NCBI GenBank assembly: GCA_964385695.1 | Contig: CAYLQA010000022.1 | Span: 1 to 56,171, forward strand | Direction: 5' to 3' | Length of the DNA: 56,171 nt | Source: CAYLQA01 sp964385695 | GTDB taxonomy: Bacteria; Desulfobacterota; Desulfobulbia; Desulfobulbales; Desulfurivibrionaceae | Shown: piece after piece, positions 25,722 through 34,114 of the stretch | Position numbering within the stretch: position 1 is the stretch's first letter | Layout: the number at the start of each line of letters is the position of its first letter | Program-made: the position numbers and the translations under genes | The notes under the pieces: generated by a model | The model's input: the letters and a program-made list of their open reading frames with translations, nothing else | What the model was told of the DNA's origin: nothing | The model's database searches: none

Positions 25722-27092
25722 CTACCTGCGCGCGAGCCCTTTCGGTCTCTTACGCCTCTTCTTGCCACCGGCCATAACCCCGCCGATGCCGCCGGGTTTG
25801 CCGCGCATTTTTTTCATGACCTTGAGCATCTCGGTATAGCTTTTGAGCACCTTGTTCACATCCTGAACCTCGGTGCCGCTACCTCGAGCAATGCGTTGAC
25901 GGCGACTGGCATTGATGAGTGCATGATTACGCCGCTCTTTTAAGGTCATGGAGTTGATAATAGCCTCTACCTTAACCAACTCTTTCTCGTCGGGTTTGGG
26001 CATGTTCTTGAGTTGCTTGACCCGGTTCATGCCCGGAATCATGCCCATGATCTGCTCAAGAGAACCCATTTTCTTGATCTGATGGATCTGATCAAGGAAA
26101 TCCTCTAAGGTAAAACCGTCCTTCTTGAGCTTCTTGGCAAGCTTGGCTGCCTTGTCTTTATCAACCGCCTCTTCGGCCTTTTCGATCAGGGTAAGAACAT
26201 CACCCATGCCCAAAATACGAGAGGCAAGCCGGTCGGGATGAAACGGCTCCAGGGCATCGAGCCCCTCACCCACACCCACAAACTTGATGGGACGCTGGGT
26301 GACCTTTTTAATGGACAAAGCGGCGCCGCCTCGGGCGTCACCATCCATCTTGGTCAGAACCACACCGGAGATGGCAAGGTCCTGGTTAAATTTATCCGCT
26401 ACGGTAACCGCATCCTGGCCGGTCATGGCGTCGGCCACGAACAGAATCTCGGCAGGCTCAAGGGCTCCCTTGATATTGCCGAGCTCGGCCATGAGCTCTT
26501 CGTCCACATGGAGACGACCGGCGGTATCAATGATCAACGTATCATGGCCACCATTCTGCGCCGCATGAAAAGCATTCTTGCAGATAGCCACCGGGTCTTG
26601 ATCCGTGGTGGATGGATGCACGGGCAACCCGAGGTCCCCGGCCAAGACGGTTAACTGATCGATAGCCGCCGGGCGATAGACGTCTGCCGGAACAAGATAG
26701 GGCTTACGCCCTTTCTTTTGCAGCATCTTGGCAAGCTTACCGGATGAGGTTGTCTTACCGGAACCTTGCAAACCAACCATCATGATCACAACGGGCTGAC
26801 GCCCGCCAAGCTCTAGGCCTGCGGTTTGGCCGCCAAGAAGCTCGACCAACTCATCGTGAACAACCTTAACGACCTGCTGCCCCGGGGCCAGGCTGGAAAG
26901 AACCTCCTGACCTACGGCCTTTTGGGTGACCGCGGCAATAAAGTCCTTAACCACCTTGAAGTTGACATCGGCCTCAAGCAGCGCCATGCGAACCTCACGC
27001 ATGGCCTCTTGAATGTTCTCCTCAGTCAGCTTGCCGTGGCCACGGAGCTTTTTAAAGACGTCATTCAGTCTATCGGAAAGACTCTCAAACAT
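25722..27092 (-). CDS. ffh: Signal recognition particle protein Ffh (SRP54)
   Basis: Ffh binds signal sequences and SRP RNA and targets ribosomes to the membrane with FtsY. The 456-residue protein has an N domain, a G domain (GLQGSGKTTSSGKLA near residue 107, then DTAGR and TKMDGDARGG) and a methionine-rich M domain (MGMIPGM) with a glycine/arginine-rich end. No SRP RNA gene is seen in the window. It is the first gene of the rpsP-khpA-rimM cluster. Confidence 0.98.
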   Translation of the reverse strand: MFESLSDRLNDVFKKLRGHGKLTEENIQEAMREVRMALLEADVNFKVVKDFIAAVTQKAVGQEVLSSLAPGQQVVKVVHDELVELLGGQTAGLELGGRQPVVIMMVGLQGSGKTTSSGKLAKMLQKKGRKPYLVPADVYRPAAIDQLTVLAGDLGLPVHPSTTDQDPVAICKNAFHAAQNGGHDTLIIDTAGRLHVDEELMAELGNIKGALEPAEILFVADAMTGQDAVTVADKFNQDLAISGVVLTKMDGDARGGAALSIKKVTQRPIKFVGVGEGLDALEPFHPDRLASRILGMGDVLTLIEKAEEAVDKDKAAKLAKKLKKDGFTLEDFLDQIHQIKKMGSLEQIMGMIPGMNRVKQLKNMPKPDEKELVKVEAIINSMTLKERRNHALINASRRQRIARGSGTEVQDVNKVLKSYTEMLKVMKKMRGKPGGIGGVMAGGKKRRKRPKGLARR

Positions 27093-27189
27093 ATCGTATA
27101 TATCAGACCAACCCTAAAGCTGACTGGTAACTCCCTAACATTCCATCGAAAAAATAAACCTCTCCCCTACCGGGATCGGAAAACGGACA

Positions 27190-27218
27190 AAGATACTTCC
27201 ATACGCCTATTCTGTCAA
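27190..27218 (-). promoter_or_regulatory. Sigma-70 promoter for the ffh-rpsP operon
   Basis: Reading leftward, TTGACA (27213-27218) and TATCTT (27190-27195) are 17 bp apart. The box lies just downstream of the fabD terminator and about 95 bp before the ffh ATG. Confidence 0.75.
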
Positions 27219-27233
27219 GCAGCAAAGTATCGC

Positions 27234-27274
27234 AAAAAAAGTGCCGCTTTACTCCATCTCCTGCAGCACTTTTT
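27234..27274 (-). terminator. Intrinsic terminator spanning the end of fabD
   Basis: On the minus strand AAAAAGTGCTGC (27263-27274) pairs with GCGGCACTTTTT (27236-27247), with one G-T pair, and a T-run follows. The upstream arm encodes the last residues of FabD and the stop codon lies in the loop. The arrangement ends transcription immediately after fabD. Confidence 0.8.
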
Positions 27275-28190
27275 CAAGTTTCTCCGGGGAGTCGACCTGA
27301 AAAATTTGGCACTCGTAATCTGCCGGGATGATTTTTTTCATCAGGCCGGAGAGAACGTTCTTTGGGCCTACCTCGATGAAGACGCGAACATCCTCGGCCA
27401 TCATCTTTTGCACGATATCGTACCAACGCACTGTAGAAGCAATCTGCTTGGCCATGATCTGCCTAATTGCTGCAGGATCATTCTCCTCCGCGGCAGTCAC
27501 ATTAAAGAGCATGGGAGTGGTCGGTGCATTAAAGCTGGCACTGGCCATGGCCTTTTCAAAATCGGGAATGGCTCCGGCAACCAACTCGCTGTGCCAGGCG
27601 CCGCTGACCTTGAGTGGAATTGCCTTGCCCTTTTTCTCTGCAACCAGCTCTGAGGCCGCATCCAGGGCGGCAGCCTCGCCGGAGATAACAATCTGTGCGG
27701 CCGAGTTATGATTGGCAATGGTGATCTTGCCGCTTGCCTTGGCCTTGGCAACAATCTCCTCAACATCTTCGATACTAAGCTTGACCACGGCCCGCATCAC
27801 ACCAGGGTTGGCAGCACTCTCGCGCTCCATAAGCCTGCCGCGCTCGGTCACCAGGCTCATGGTATCTTCGGCGCTCAAGATGCCCGAGGCGTAAAGGGCT
27901 CCATACTCGCCAAGACTATGCCCGGCAAAAAATGCAGGCTTTACCCCAGCCTTTTGCAAGGCCTGCCAGCATATCATGTTGATCACGGTCATGGCTGGTT
28001 GCAGGTGTAAGGTTTGGGTGAGATCCTCCATTGGGCCTTCCAGGCAAAGTTGCTTTAAGGGAAAGCCGCTGACCTTTTCCGCCATATCCAAGAGGGCAGC
28101 CGCATCAGCGTCCGCCTCGACAAATTCCTTACCCATCCCCAAAAACTGTGACCCCTGGCCGGGAAACAGCACTGCATTTTTTTTACTCAT
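27249..28190 (-). CDS. fabD: Malonyl-CoA:ACP transacylase
   Basis: FabD loads malonate onto acyl carrier protein for fatty-acid elongation. The 313-residue protein has FPGQGSQ near the N-terminus, the active-site GHSLGEY and the SGAWHSEL histidine region. No other fab genes adjoin it here. It is followed by the ffh promoter and preceded by REP1 and lspA. Confidence 0.95.
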   Translation of the reverse strand: MSKKNAVLFPGQGSQFLGMGKEFVEADADAAALLDMAEKVSGFPLKQLCLEGPMEDLTQTLHLQPAMTVINMICWQALQKAGVKPAFFAGHSLGEYGALYASGILSAEDTMSLVTERGRLMERESAANPGVMRAVVKLSIEDVEEIVAKAKASGKITIANHNSAAQIVISGEAAALDAASELVAEKKGKAIPLKVSGAWHSELVAGAIPDFEKAMASASFNAPTTPMLFNVTAAEENDPAAIRQIMAKQIASTVRWYDIVQKMMAEDVRVFIEVGPKNVLSGLMKKIIPADYECQIFQVDSPEKLEKVLQEME

Positions 28191-28213
28191 ATCTTAAATC
28201 CTTATTCCTTACT

Positions 28214-28275
28214 GTAGGAAAGCCCCTTTAGGGGCGATCATAACGCCGTGCATTCGCCCCTAAAGGGGCTCCTAC
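28214..28275. repeat. REP hairpin 1
   Basis: This inverted repeat runs from GTAGGA to GGCTCCTAC with the inner arm GCCCCTTTAGGGGCGA. It shares the ends (GTAGGA...GGCTCCTAC, ...GGCGA / TTCGCC...) with four other copies in the window but has the inner arm CCCTTTAGGG where others have ATTTTAAT or ACTTTAGC. An extra AA follows the left GTAGGA. It sits between lspA and fabD. Confidence 0.85.
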
Positions 28276-28286
28276 CTTAAACAACG

Positions 28287-28796
28287 TTATATGTTGAGTT
28301 CCAACTTGCCCTTGTCCGGAGAGCAGATAAACCCTCCGAGAATGAAGAGGCCGACACCCACGGTGATGGCGGAGTCTGCCACATTAAAGGCCGGCCAATG
28401 ATGGCCATTCACATAGAAGTCCAGAAAATCCACCACCGAACCGAAACGCAACCGATCAATGAGGTTGCCCACCGCACCACCGGCGATCATGCCGATTGCA
28501 TGGCCATAGATCTTGCCCTCGCTATGGTAGTGACGATAGGCAAAGTACATGGCAACCAGGGCAACCACACCGATGCCCAGAAAAAAAAGCTGTCTGGTGG
28601 TTGACTCTGCCCCGGCAAACATGCCAAAGGCAGCGCCGGTGTTGGTGATATAGGTCAGGTCGAAAAAACCTGGGATGATGGTCTTTGCTTCATAGAGCTG
28701 AAAGGCCTGCATGATCTTCATCTTGGTCAACTGGTCCAAGACAACAACAAGCACGATCCAGACAAGCGGTACGGTATATGAGATGCTTCTTCTCAT
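28287..28796 (-). CDS. lspA: Lipoprotein signal peptidase (signal peptidase II)
   Basis: This 169-residue inner-membrane aspartyl protease cleaves prolipoprotein signal peptides. The four membrane segments and the conserved blocks NTGAAFGMF, GNLIDRLRFGSVVDFLDF (first catalytic Asp) and FNVADSAITVG (second) are present. It overlaps the end of ileS by 4 nt, the common ileS-lspA pair, and would process the several lipoproteins encoded in the window. Confidence 0.96.
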   Translation of the reverse strand: MRRSISYTVPLVWIVLVVVLDQLTKMKIMQAFQLYEAKTIIPGFFDLTYITNTGAAFGMFAGAESTTRQLFFLGIGVVALVAMYFAYRHYHSEGKIYGHAIGMIAGGAVGNLIDRLRFGSVVDFLDFYVNGHHWPAFNVADSAITVGVGLFILGGFICSPDKGKLELNI

Positions 28797-31585
28797 AAAC
28801 TGTCCACCACAGTCACGCAGCGGTTACACAGACTTGGATGCTCCGTGCTTTGCCCAACGGAATCAACCCTGAGCCAGCAACGCTCGCATTTTTCAGACGT
28901 TGCCGGGGTAACCCCCACACTCAGGCCCGGGAACTCCTCACTCTCATAACCAGGAGCAGGTACCGTCTCCACATGCTCAAGGCCGGAGACAATGGTCACC
29001 CCCTCAAGGGTTTCCCAACACTCTTTCAGGAAATCACCCAACTCGCCGGACGCAGCAACCGCCACCTCGGCCTCCAGGGAGTGGCCGATCACCTTGTCGC
29101 GACGGGCAATCTCCAGTGCCTTGGTCAGTTCGGAGCGTACCCTGAGGATTTTCTCCCATTTTGCGTTATGGACATCATCCTGAAGACGCTCTTTCTTACG
29201 TTCAGGGAATTGGGCAACAAAAACATTCTCCTCCCGCTTCGCATCGGCTGGCAGGTGCTCCCAAACCTCTGCAGCCATAAAGGTCAACACCGGGGCCATG
29301 AGCCGCACCAGGGAATCAAGAATCTCATACAGTGCTGTCTGTGCCGCACGGCGCTCCTTGGAATTGGTGGGCAGGGTATACAACCTGTCCTTAAGCACAT
29401 CCAGGTAGAGGTTACTCATGGTCACGGTGCAGAAGTTATGCAGCCCATGGTAGATGGGGTGAAACTCATAGTTATCATAGGAGTCGAAGATCTTCTCTTT
29501 CAACAACTCCAACTGGTAAAGAGCCCAACGGTCCAACTCGTCCATCTCCGACTCGGCAACCGTGTCCTTGGCCGGGTCAAAATCATTGAGATTGCCCAGG
29601 ATAAAACGGATGGTATTACGGATCTTACGATAGGCATCGGCCAGCTGTTTAAGGATCTCGTCGGAGATCTTGATATCGTCCCGGTAATCCTCACACGCCA
29701 CCCAAAGGCGCAGAATCTCGGCACCATACTGCTTGATGATCTCCTCGGGTTTGATGATGTTACCGATGGACTTGGACATCTTCTTACCATCGCCGTCCAC
29801 CACAAAACCATGGGTAAGCACGCCTTTGTAAGGAGCACTGTCACGGGTGCCCACGCTGGCAAGCAATGAGCTGTGGAACCAGCCACGGTGCTGGTCACTG
29901 CCTTCAAGGTAGAGGTCTGCGGGAGAATCAAGCTCATCGCGCTCTTCGAGGACCGCGGCATAGCTCACCCCGGAGTCAAACCAGACATCGAGGATATCCT
30001 CTTCCTTTTCAAATTCGGTTGCCCCGCAATCCGGACATTTGGCATCGGCGCCGATAAAATCGGCAATCTCATGACTGAACCAGGCATCCGCTCCCTCTTT
30101 ATCAAACAGGGAGGTAATGCGCTCCATGGTGGCCTCATCGTTCATGATGTGGCCGCATTTGCCGCAAAGAATAACCGTAAGCGGAACACCCCAGGCACGC
30201 TGGCGGCTCAAACACCAATCAGGCCGATTCTCCACCATGCCGTAAATACGCTCCATACCCCAGCTTGGAATCCACTGCACCTCTTTGATAGCCGCCAGTG
30301 ATTTCTCCCTAAGCTTGGTCTGATCCATGGAGATAAACCACTGCTCGGTAGCCCGGAAGATAACCGGCTTTTTGCAACGCCAGCAATGGGGATAGCTGTG
30401 GCTGAGTTTGTTTTCCTTAATAAGGGCTCCGCTTGCCGCCATATCAGCATTGATCTTGGGGTTGGCATCGTAGATAAATTCCCCGGCATAGGGGCCGGCC
30501 TCGTCTGTAAAACGACCGTCGTTACCTACCGGAGATAGCACGGGCAGATCATAATTCAATCCGGTGATATAGTCCTCGCGGCCATGGCCAGGTGCAGTAT
30601 GCACGCAACCGGTACCGGTCTCAAGGGTCACATAATCGGCCAGCACGATGAGAGACTCACGCTCCAGGAAAGGATGCATGCATTTCTTGCCCTCAAGCAC
30701 GGTGGCGGAGAAGGTGGTCACAACCTCGTAGTTTTCAACCCCGAACTCCTCAAGTGCCTGTTCCATGAGCCCTTCGGCCAGGATCAGCACCTCGTCACCC
30801 ACCTTGACCGCGGCATAGGTAAAATCCGGATGCATGGCAACCGCCAGGTTGGCAGGCAAGGTCCAGGGAGTGGTGGTCCAGATTACGGCAGAGACCTTTT
30901 GCCCGGCAAGCTCAGGAATGGAATCGCTCACGTCATCGATCAAAGCGAACTTCACATAGATAGAGGGCGAGGTATGATCATAATATTCAACCTCAGCTTC
31001 GGCCAAAGCAGTGGTACAGGAAGAGCACCAATGCACTGGTTTTTTGCTTCGGGTCACGGCACCGCTTAAGAGAAAACGGTTAAATTCCCTGGCAATGCTG
31101 GACTCGTATTTGTAGTCGATGGTGAGGTAAGGGTTATCCCAGTCGCCCAACACCCCCAAACGCTTGAACTCAGCCTTTTGGGTCTTGATCCACTTCCCTG
31201 CATACTTTCGACAGGCACTACGGAAAGAAAGTTTGGGGATATCCTTTTTCTTGCTGCCAAGCTCCTTGTCTACGTTCAGTTCAATGGGCAGCCCATGGCA
31301 ATCCCAACCAGGAACATAAGGGGAGTGAAACCCGGCCATACGCTTGGACTTGAGGATAATATCCTTGAGGATTTTATTCAGGGCATGGCCCATGTGCAGG
31401 TGACCGTTGGCATATGGCGGGCCGTCATGCAGGGTGTACACAGGCCGCCCTTTGGTGGCCTCCTGCACCTTGGCATACATATTTTCCTTGTCCCAACGCT
31501 TGAGGAACTCAGGCTCCTTTTGGGAGAGGTTGGCCTTCATTTTAAAACTGGTCTTGGGCAGATTCAGGGTGTCCCGATAGTCCAT
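28793..31585 (-). CDS. ileS: Isoleucyl-tRNA synthetase
   Basis: The 930-residue class-I synthetase has the HIGH box as GHLHMGHALN near residue 60, the KMSKS loop (KKMSKSIGN), an editing domain (around residues 200-400, with TWTLPANLAVAMHP-like sequence) and a C-terminal zinc site formed by CERCW and CNRC. It is the bacterial (type 1) form. It is followed by lspA with a 4-nt overlap. Confidence 0.97.
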   Translation of the reverse strand: MDYRDTLNLPKTSFKMKANLSQKEPEFLKRWDKENMYAKVQEATKGRPVYTLHDGPPYANGHLHMGHALNKILKDIILKSKRMAGFHSPYVPGWDCHGLPIELNVDKELGSKKKDIPKLSFRSACRKYAGKWIKTQKAEFKRLGVLGDWDNPYLTIDYKYESSIAREFNRFLLSGAVTRSKKPVHWCSSCTTALAEAEVEYYDHTSPSIYVKFALIDDVSDSIPELAGQKVSAVIWTTTPWTLPANLAVAMHPDFTYAAVKVGDEVLILAEGLMEQALEEFGVENYEVVTTFSATVLEGKKCMHPFLERESLIVLADYVTLETGTGCVHTAPGHGREDYITGLNYDLPVLSPVGNDGRFTDEAGPYAGEFIYDANPKINADMAASGALIKENKLSHSYPHCWRCKKPVIFRATEQWFISMDQTKLREKSLAAIKEVQWIPSWGMERIYGMVENRPDWCLSRQRAWGVPLTVILCGKCGHIMNDEATMERITSLFDKEGADAWFSHEIADFIGADAKCPDCGATEFEKEEDILDVWFDSGVSYAAVLEERDELDSPADLYLEGSDQHRGWFHSSLLASVGTRDSAPYKGVLTHGFVVDGDGKKMSKSIGNIIKPEEIIKQYGAEILRLWVACEDYRDDIKISDEILKQLADAYRKIRNTIRFILGNLNDFDPAKDTVAESEMDELDRWALYQLELLKEKIFDSYDNYEFHPIYHGLHNFCTVTMSNLYLDVLKDRLYTLPTNSKERRAAQTALYEILDSLVRLMAPVLTFMAAEVWEHLPADAKREENVFVAQFPERKKERLQDDVHNAKWEKILRVRSELTKALEIARRDKVIGHSLEAEVAVAASGELGDFLKECWETLEGVTIVSGLEHVETVPAPGYESEEFPGLSVGVTPATSEKCERCWLRVDSVGQSTEHPSLCNRCVTVVDSL

Positions 31586-31739
31586 GGGGTCTCACTTTAT
31601 TATTTCGTAAAATCAAGATGATCGAATATACACAGCGGGCAAAATGGTTAAGCAGACAACAATACCAGCTCGTCCTTAAGTTGCAAGGGGAAAGTGGCCG
31701 ATATTCGTGGCTTTTTAGCAACTTTTTCAGCGCCTTGAT

Positions 31740-31768
31740 TTGACATGATTTTGCATGGTTCTTATAGT
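31740..31768 (+). promoter_or_regulatory. Sigma-70 promoter upstream of the CooC-like gene
   Basis: TTGACA (31740-31745) and TATAGT (31763-31768) are 17 bp apart. Transcription would start near 31775, giving a leader of about 150 nt that contains the long hairpin at 31815-31876. Confidence 0.75.
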
Positions 31769-31814
31769 ATGAGTTTTGATTTTAAGCCGTAACGGAATAG
31801 AAAAGAAACATTTG

Positions 31815-31876
31815 CCACGAAACCCACGAAAAAACACGAAATCTTTTTTTGTGTCCTTTCGTGGGTTTCGTGGCTA
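31815..31876. repeat. Long inverted repeat (GCCACGAAACCCACGAAA) in the cooC leader
   Basis: GCCACGAAACCCACGAAA and its exact complement TTTCGTGGGTTTCGTGGC flank a loop that contains AACACGAAAT and a T7 run followed by GTGTCC. An 18-bp stem in a 341-bp gap between ileS and the CooC-like gene, lying inside the predicted leader, could act as an attenuator or be a dispersed CACGAA-type repeat, which is common between genes in many Proteobacteria. Nothing else was recognised in this gap. Confidence 0.8.
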
Positions 31877-31926
31877 GAAATATCAAAGAATTGTACACTT
31901 AAAGTTTTTTATACAGGAGAAACGCA

Positions 31927-32685
31927 ATGCCCAAAGTAATCGCCATGGCCGGAAAAGGAGGGGTCGGCAAGACCACCCTCTCGGCCCTTTTAATCAAATA
32001 TTTAACCGGCAAGGGCCAAACCCCGGTCCTGGCCGTGGATGCCGATTCCAACGCAAACCTGAACGAGCTTTTGGACCTTGATGTCGACATTACTATCGGC
32101 CAGATCCGTAAGGAGCTCAAAAGTGACATGCCGCCGGGCATGACCCGAGACCAGTACATGGAGATGAAAGTACACCAATCCTTGGTGGAATCCACCGGCT
32201 ACGACCTCATGGCCATGGGCCAACCGGATGGGCCTGGCTGTTATTGTGCCGCCAATCAACATCTGGCCATGACCATGGAACATCTGCAGGATAATTATAA
32301 GTATATTCTTGTGGATAATGAGGCGGGTATGGAGCACTTAAGCCGCATGAACTTGCGCGACATCGATTACCTCATCGTGGTCTCTGACCCGTCTGCCCGC
32401 GGCATCATGACCGCCAAACGTATCGCTGAGCTTACAGGCCCTTTAGGGGTGCAGGTGAAAAAGAAATGCCTTATCGTCAACCGCGTACCTGACCCTGCAA
32501 GCGACGAGCTGATGGCCAAGATCACCGAAACTGTGGAATCAACGGATATGCCGCTTGGCGGCCTGCTGCCGGCAAGTAACGAGTTGGTCACCCAGGAAAT
32601 CACCGGCCAGTCTTACATTGAGTTGGCAGACGAAGTGCCGGTGGTGGAAAAGGCCTTTGCCATTTTTGATGAGTTTATCGAGTAG
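31927..32685 (+). CDS. CooC-like nickel/CO-dehydrogenase maturation ATPase
   Basis: The 252-residue MinD/SIMIBI-class ATPase has the deviant Walker A AGKGGVGKTTLSALL near the N-terminus, VDADSNANLNE, and the CYCAANQH motif near residue 100, whose Cys pair binds metal at the dimer interface in CooC. LVDNEAGMEHLSR is the switch-II region. CooC/AcsF load nickel into carbon-monoxide dehydrogenase. No cooS/acs gene is in the window, so its client lies elsewhere. AGGAG precedes the ATG. Confidence 0.85.
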   Translation: MPKVIAMAGKGGVGKTTLSALLIKYLTGKGQTPVLAVDADSNANLNELLDLDVDITIGQIRKELKSDMPPGMTRDQYMEMKVHQSLVESTGYDLMAMGQPDGPGCYCAANQHLAMTMEHLQDNYKYILVDNEAGMEHLSRMNLRDIDYLIVVSDPSARGIMTAKRIAELTGPLGVQVKKKCLIVNRVPDPASDELMAKITETVESTDMPLGGLLPASNELVTQEITGQSYIELADEVPVVEKAFAIFDEFIE

Positions 32686-32701
32686 TAAGTCAAGCAAACC
32701 T

Positions 32702-32763
32702 GTAGGAGCCATTTTAATGGCGATAAGTAAAGCCGTGCAGTTCGCCATTAAAATGGCTCCTAC
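32702..32763. repeat. REP hairpin 2 (abuts the RAYT gene end)
   Basis: GTAGGAGCCATTTTAATGGCGA and its complement flank a short spacer containing AGCCGTGCAG. The right arm GGCTCCTAC supplies, on the minus strand, the TAG stop codon (32760-32762) of the restored transposase frame. It lies directly downstream of the CooC-like gene. Confidence 0.92.
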
Positions 32764-33231
32764 AACCAAATGGCATCCCAGTGAGGATAATCATTCAGCT
32801 TTTCAACCAGCCCCTGCGCGTAAAGGATTCGCCACAATGTAGCGTGCAACCGTTTTGACGTCCTCTTCCTTTCGCAACGCGTGATCATGAAACCCCTTCT
32901 GCCAGACCCTCCCGTTGCGACTCAGCTGCTTATTTAACTTAACGGCGGATCGTCCTTTAAGAATTTCCATTGTCTTTGACAAGGAATATTTATCTCCCAA
33001 AGAAAACAACCAATGCAGATGATCAGGCATCAACACCCAAGCCAAACTGTTAACGTGCCCATTCAATTCCAGGTTGCTCATTTCATGAATTACTACACGT
33101 GCAGCGGAAAAGGAGCCAAAAATCGGCTGTCGATTGGAAGTTGTTGTGGTTACGAGATATGCCCGGCCAAATTCCGAGTACCTACCCCGGCGCAAGGCTT
33201 GTTGCCCGAATGAATTATTATGTTTGTTCAT
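32760..33231 (-). pseudogene. REP-associated tyrosine transposase (RAYT), frameshifted near the C-terminus
   Basis: The protein is an IS200-like Y1/HUH transposase: the HUH motif is H71-L-H73 in MPDHLHWLF and the catalytic tyrosine is Tyr131 in ARYIVANPLRAG. RAYTs nick and move REP hairpins. Read straight, the frame stops at 32803 after RAGAG. Removing one G from the G4 run at 32811-32814 restores the family ending LVEKLNDYPHWDAIWL, and the frame then stops on a TAG inside REP2 (156 residues in all). REP3 lies just upstream of the start. It is either a single-base inactivation or a sequencing error. Confidence 0.85.
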
Positions 33232-33243
33232 TATATTCTTGCT

Positions 33244-33306
33244 GTAGGAGCCACTTTAGCGGCGAACCACAAACATGAACTCCTTCGCCACTAAAGTGGC
33301 TCCTAC
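33244..33306. repeat. REP hairpin 3 (upstream of the RAYT gene)
   Basis: GTAGGAGCCACTTTAGCGGCGA pairs with TTCGCCACTAAAGTGGCTCCTAC. The inner arm ACTTTAGC differs from REP2 while keeping the complementary change on the other side. With REP2 it brackets the transposase gene, the usual RAYT configuration. Confidence 0.92.
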
Positions 33307-33334
33307 AAGGTATTGTTTGTCAAAAAAAAGGAAG

Positions 33335-33943
33335 CTATCCAAACGGGTAATAGCGGTCCATACAGTCCGGGCAGATACCGTGGCTGAAGCGAGCCTCGGA
33401 GCGCGTGGTCATGTAGGACTCAAAGTTCTGCCACTCCCCTTGTTTTGCGCGGATTTTCTTGCAATGGGTACACACGGGCAAAAGCCCGGTGAGCAGCTTC
33501 ACCTTGTTCAGCGACTCCTCAAGCCGGGCAACCAAATCCTTTTGCTCGTCAAACATCCTTTTCAGCTGTAAATGGGTTTCCACCCTGGCCTTCACTATGG
33601 CCGGGTTAAAAGGCTTGGTAATATAGTCCACAGCGCCCAGCTCCAGCCCCTTGGCCTCCTCCGTATCCTTACTCAGGGCAGTAATAAAGATGATGGGGAT
33701 ATGTTTTGTCTCTGGGTTTTTCTTGAGATTGCGACAAATATCATAGCCGTTGATATTAGGCATCATCACATCAAGCAGGATGAGGTCGGGCATCTGCGCC
33801 GAAGCGGCAATCTCTAAGGCGCGAAACCCGTCTGTAGCGAAGTGCAGCTTGTACTTATGCTGTAACAATGCAGCAAGAAGCTGGATGTTCTCCTGCACAT
33901 CATCGACAATGAGAATAGTATCAACGGAAATTTTCTGCGCCAT
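33335..33943 (-). CDS. Response regulator with C-terminal Cys-pair motif
   Basis: Residues 1 to about 125 are a receiver domain (TILIVDDVQENIQLL; phosphoacceptor Asp in LILLDVMMPNINGYD; the late Lys in YITKPF). A coiled coil follows (FDEQKDLVARLEESLNKVKLLTG). The C-terminus has LLPVCTHCKKIR...SHGICPDCM, two C-x2-C pairs that could bind a metal and that recur at the end of many signalling proteins. No DNA-binding or enzymatic output domain is present. The ATG at 33943 has GGAGGGG before it and is preferred to one seven codons upstream. Confidence 0.88.
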   Translation of the reverse strand: MAQKISVDTILIVDDVQENIQLLAALLQHKYKLHFATDGFRALEIAASAQMPDLILLDVMMPNINGYDICRNLKKNPETKHIPIIFITALSKDTEEAKGLELGAVDYITKPFNPAIVKARVETHLQLKRMFDEQKDLVARLEESLNKVKLLTGLLPVCTHCKKIRAKQGEWQNFESYMTTRSEARFSHGICPDCMDRYYPFG

Positions 33944-34114
33944 ACTCCCCTCCGATTCAGCCAAGTTCTGCGTAAAAATATTTGCCCAGAAAAAAGAAAC
34001 CTTTCAGGCTGCCCTTTGCCTGAAAGGTGGCGTTAGAAAATAAAGTACCTAACAAAACCTATCGCACAACTGCCGAGATGAAGTCAAACAAAAATGGAGG
34101 GAGCAGGATGGGGT

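Noticed and set aside
28838..29869. 343-codon open frame opposite ileS
   Set aside because: Antisense shadow of ileS; no recognisable protein features or ribosome-binding site.
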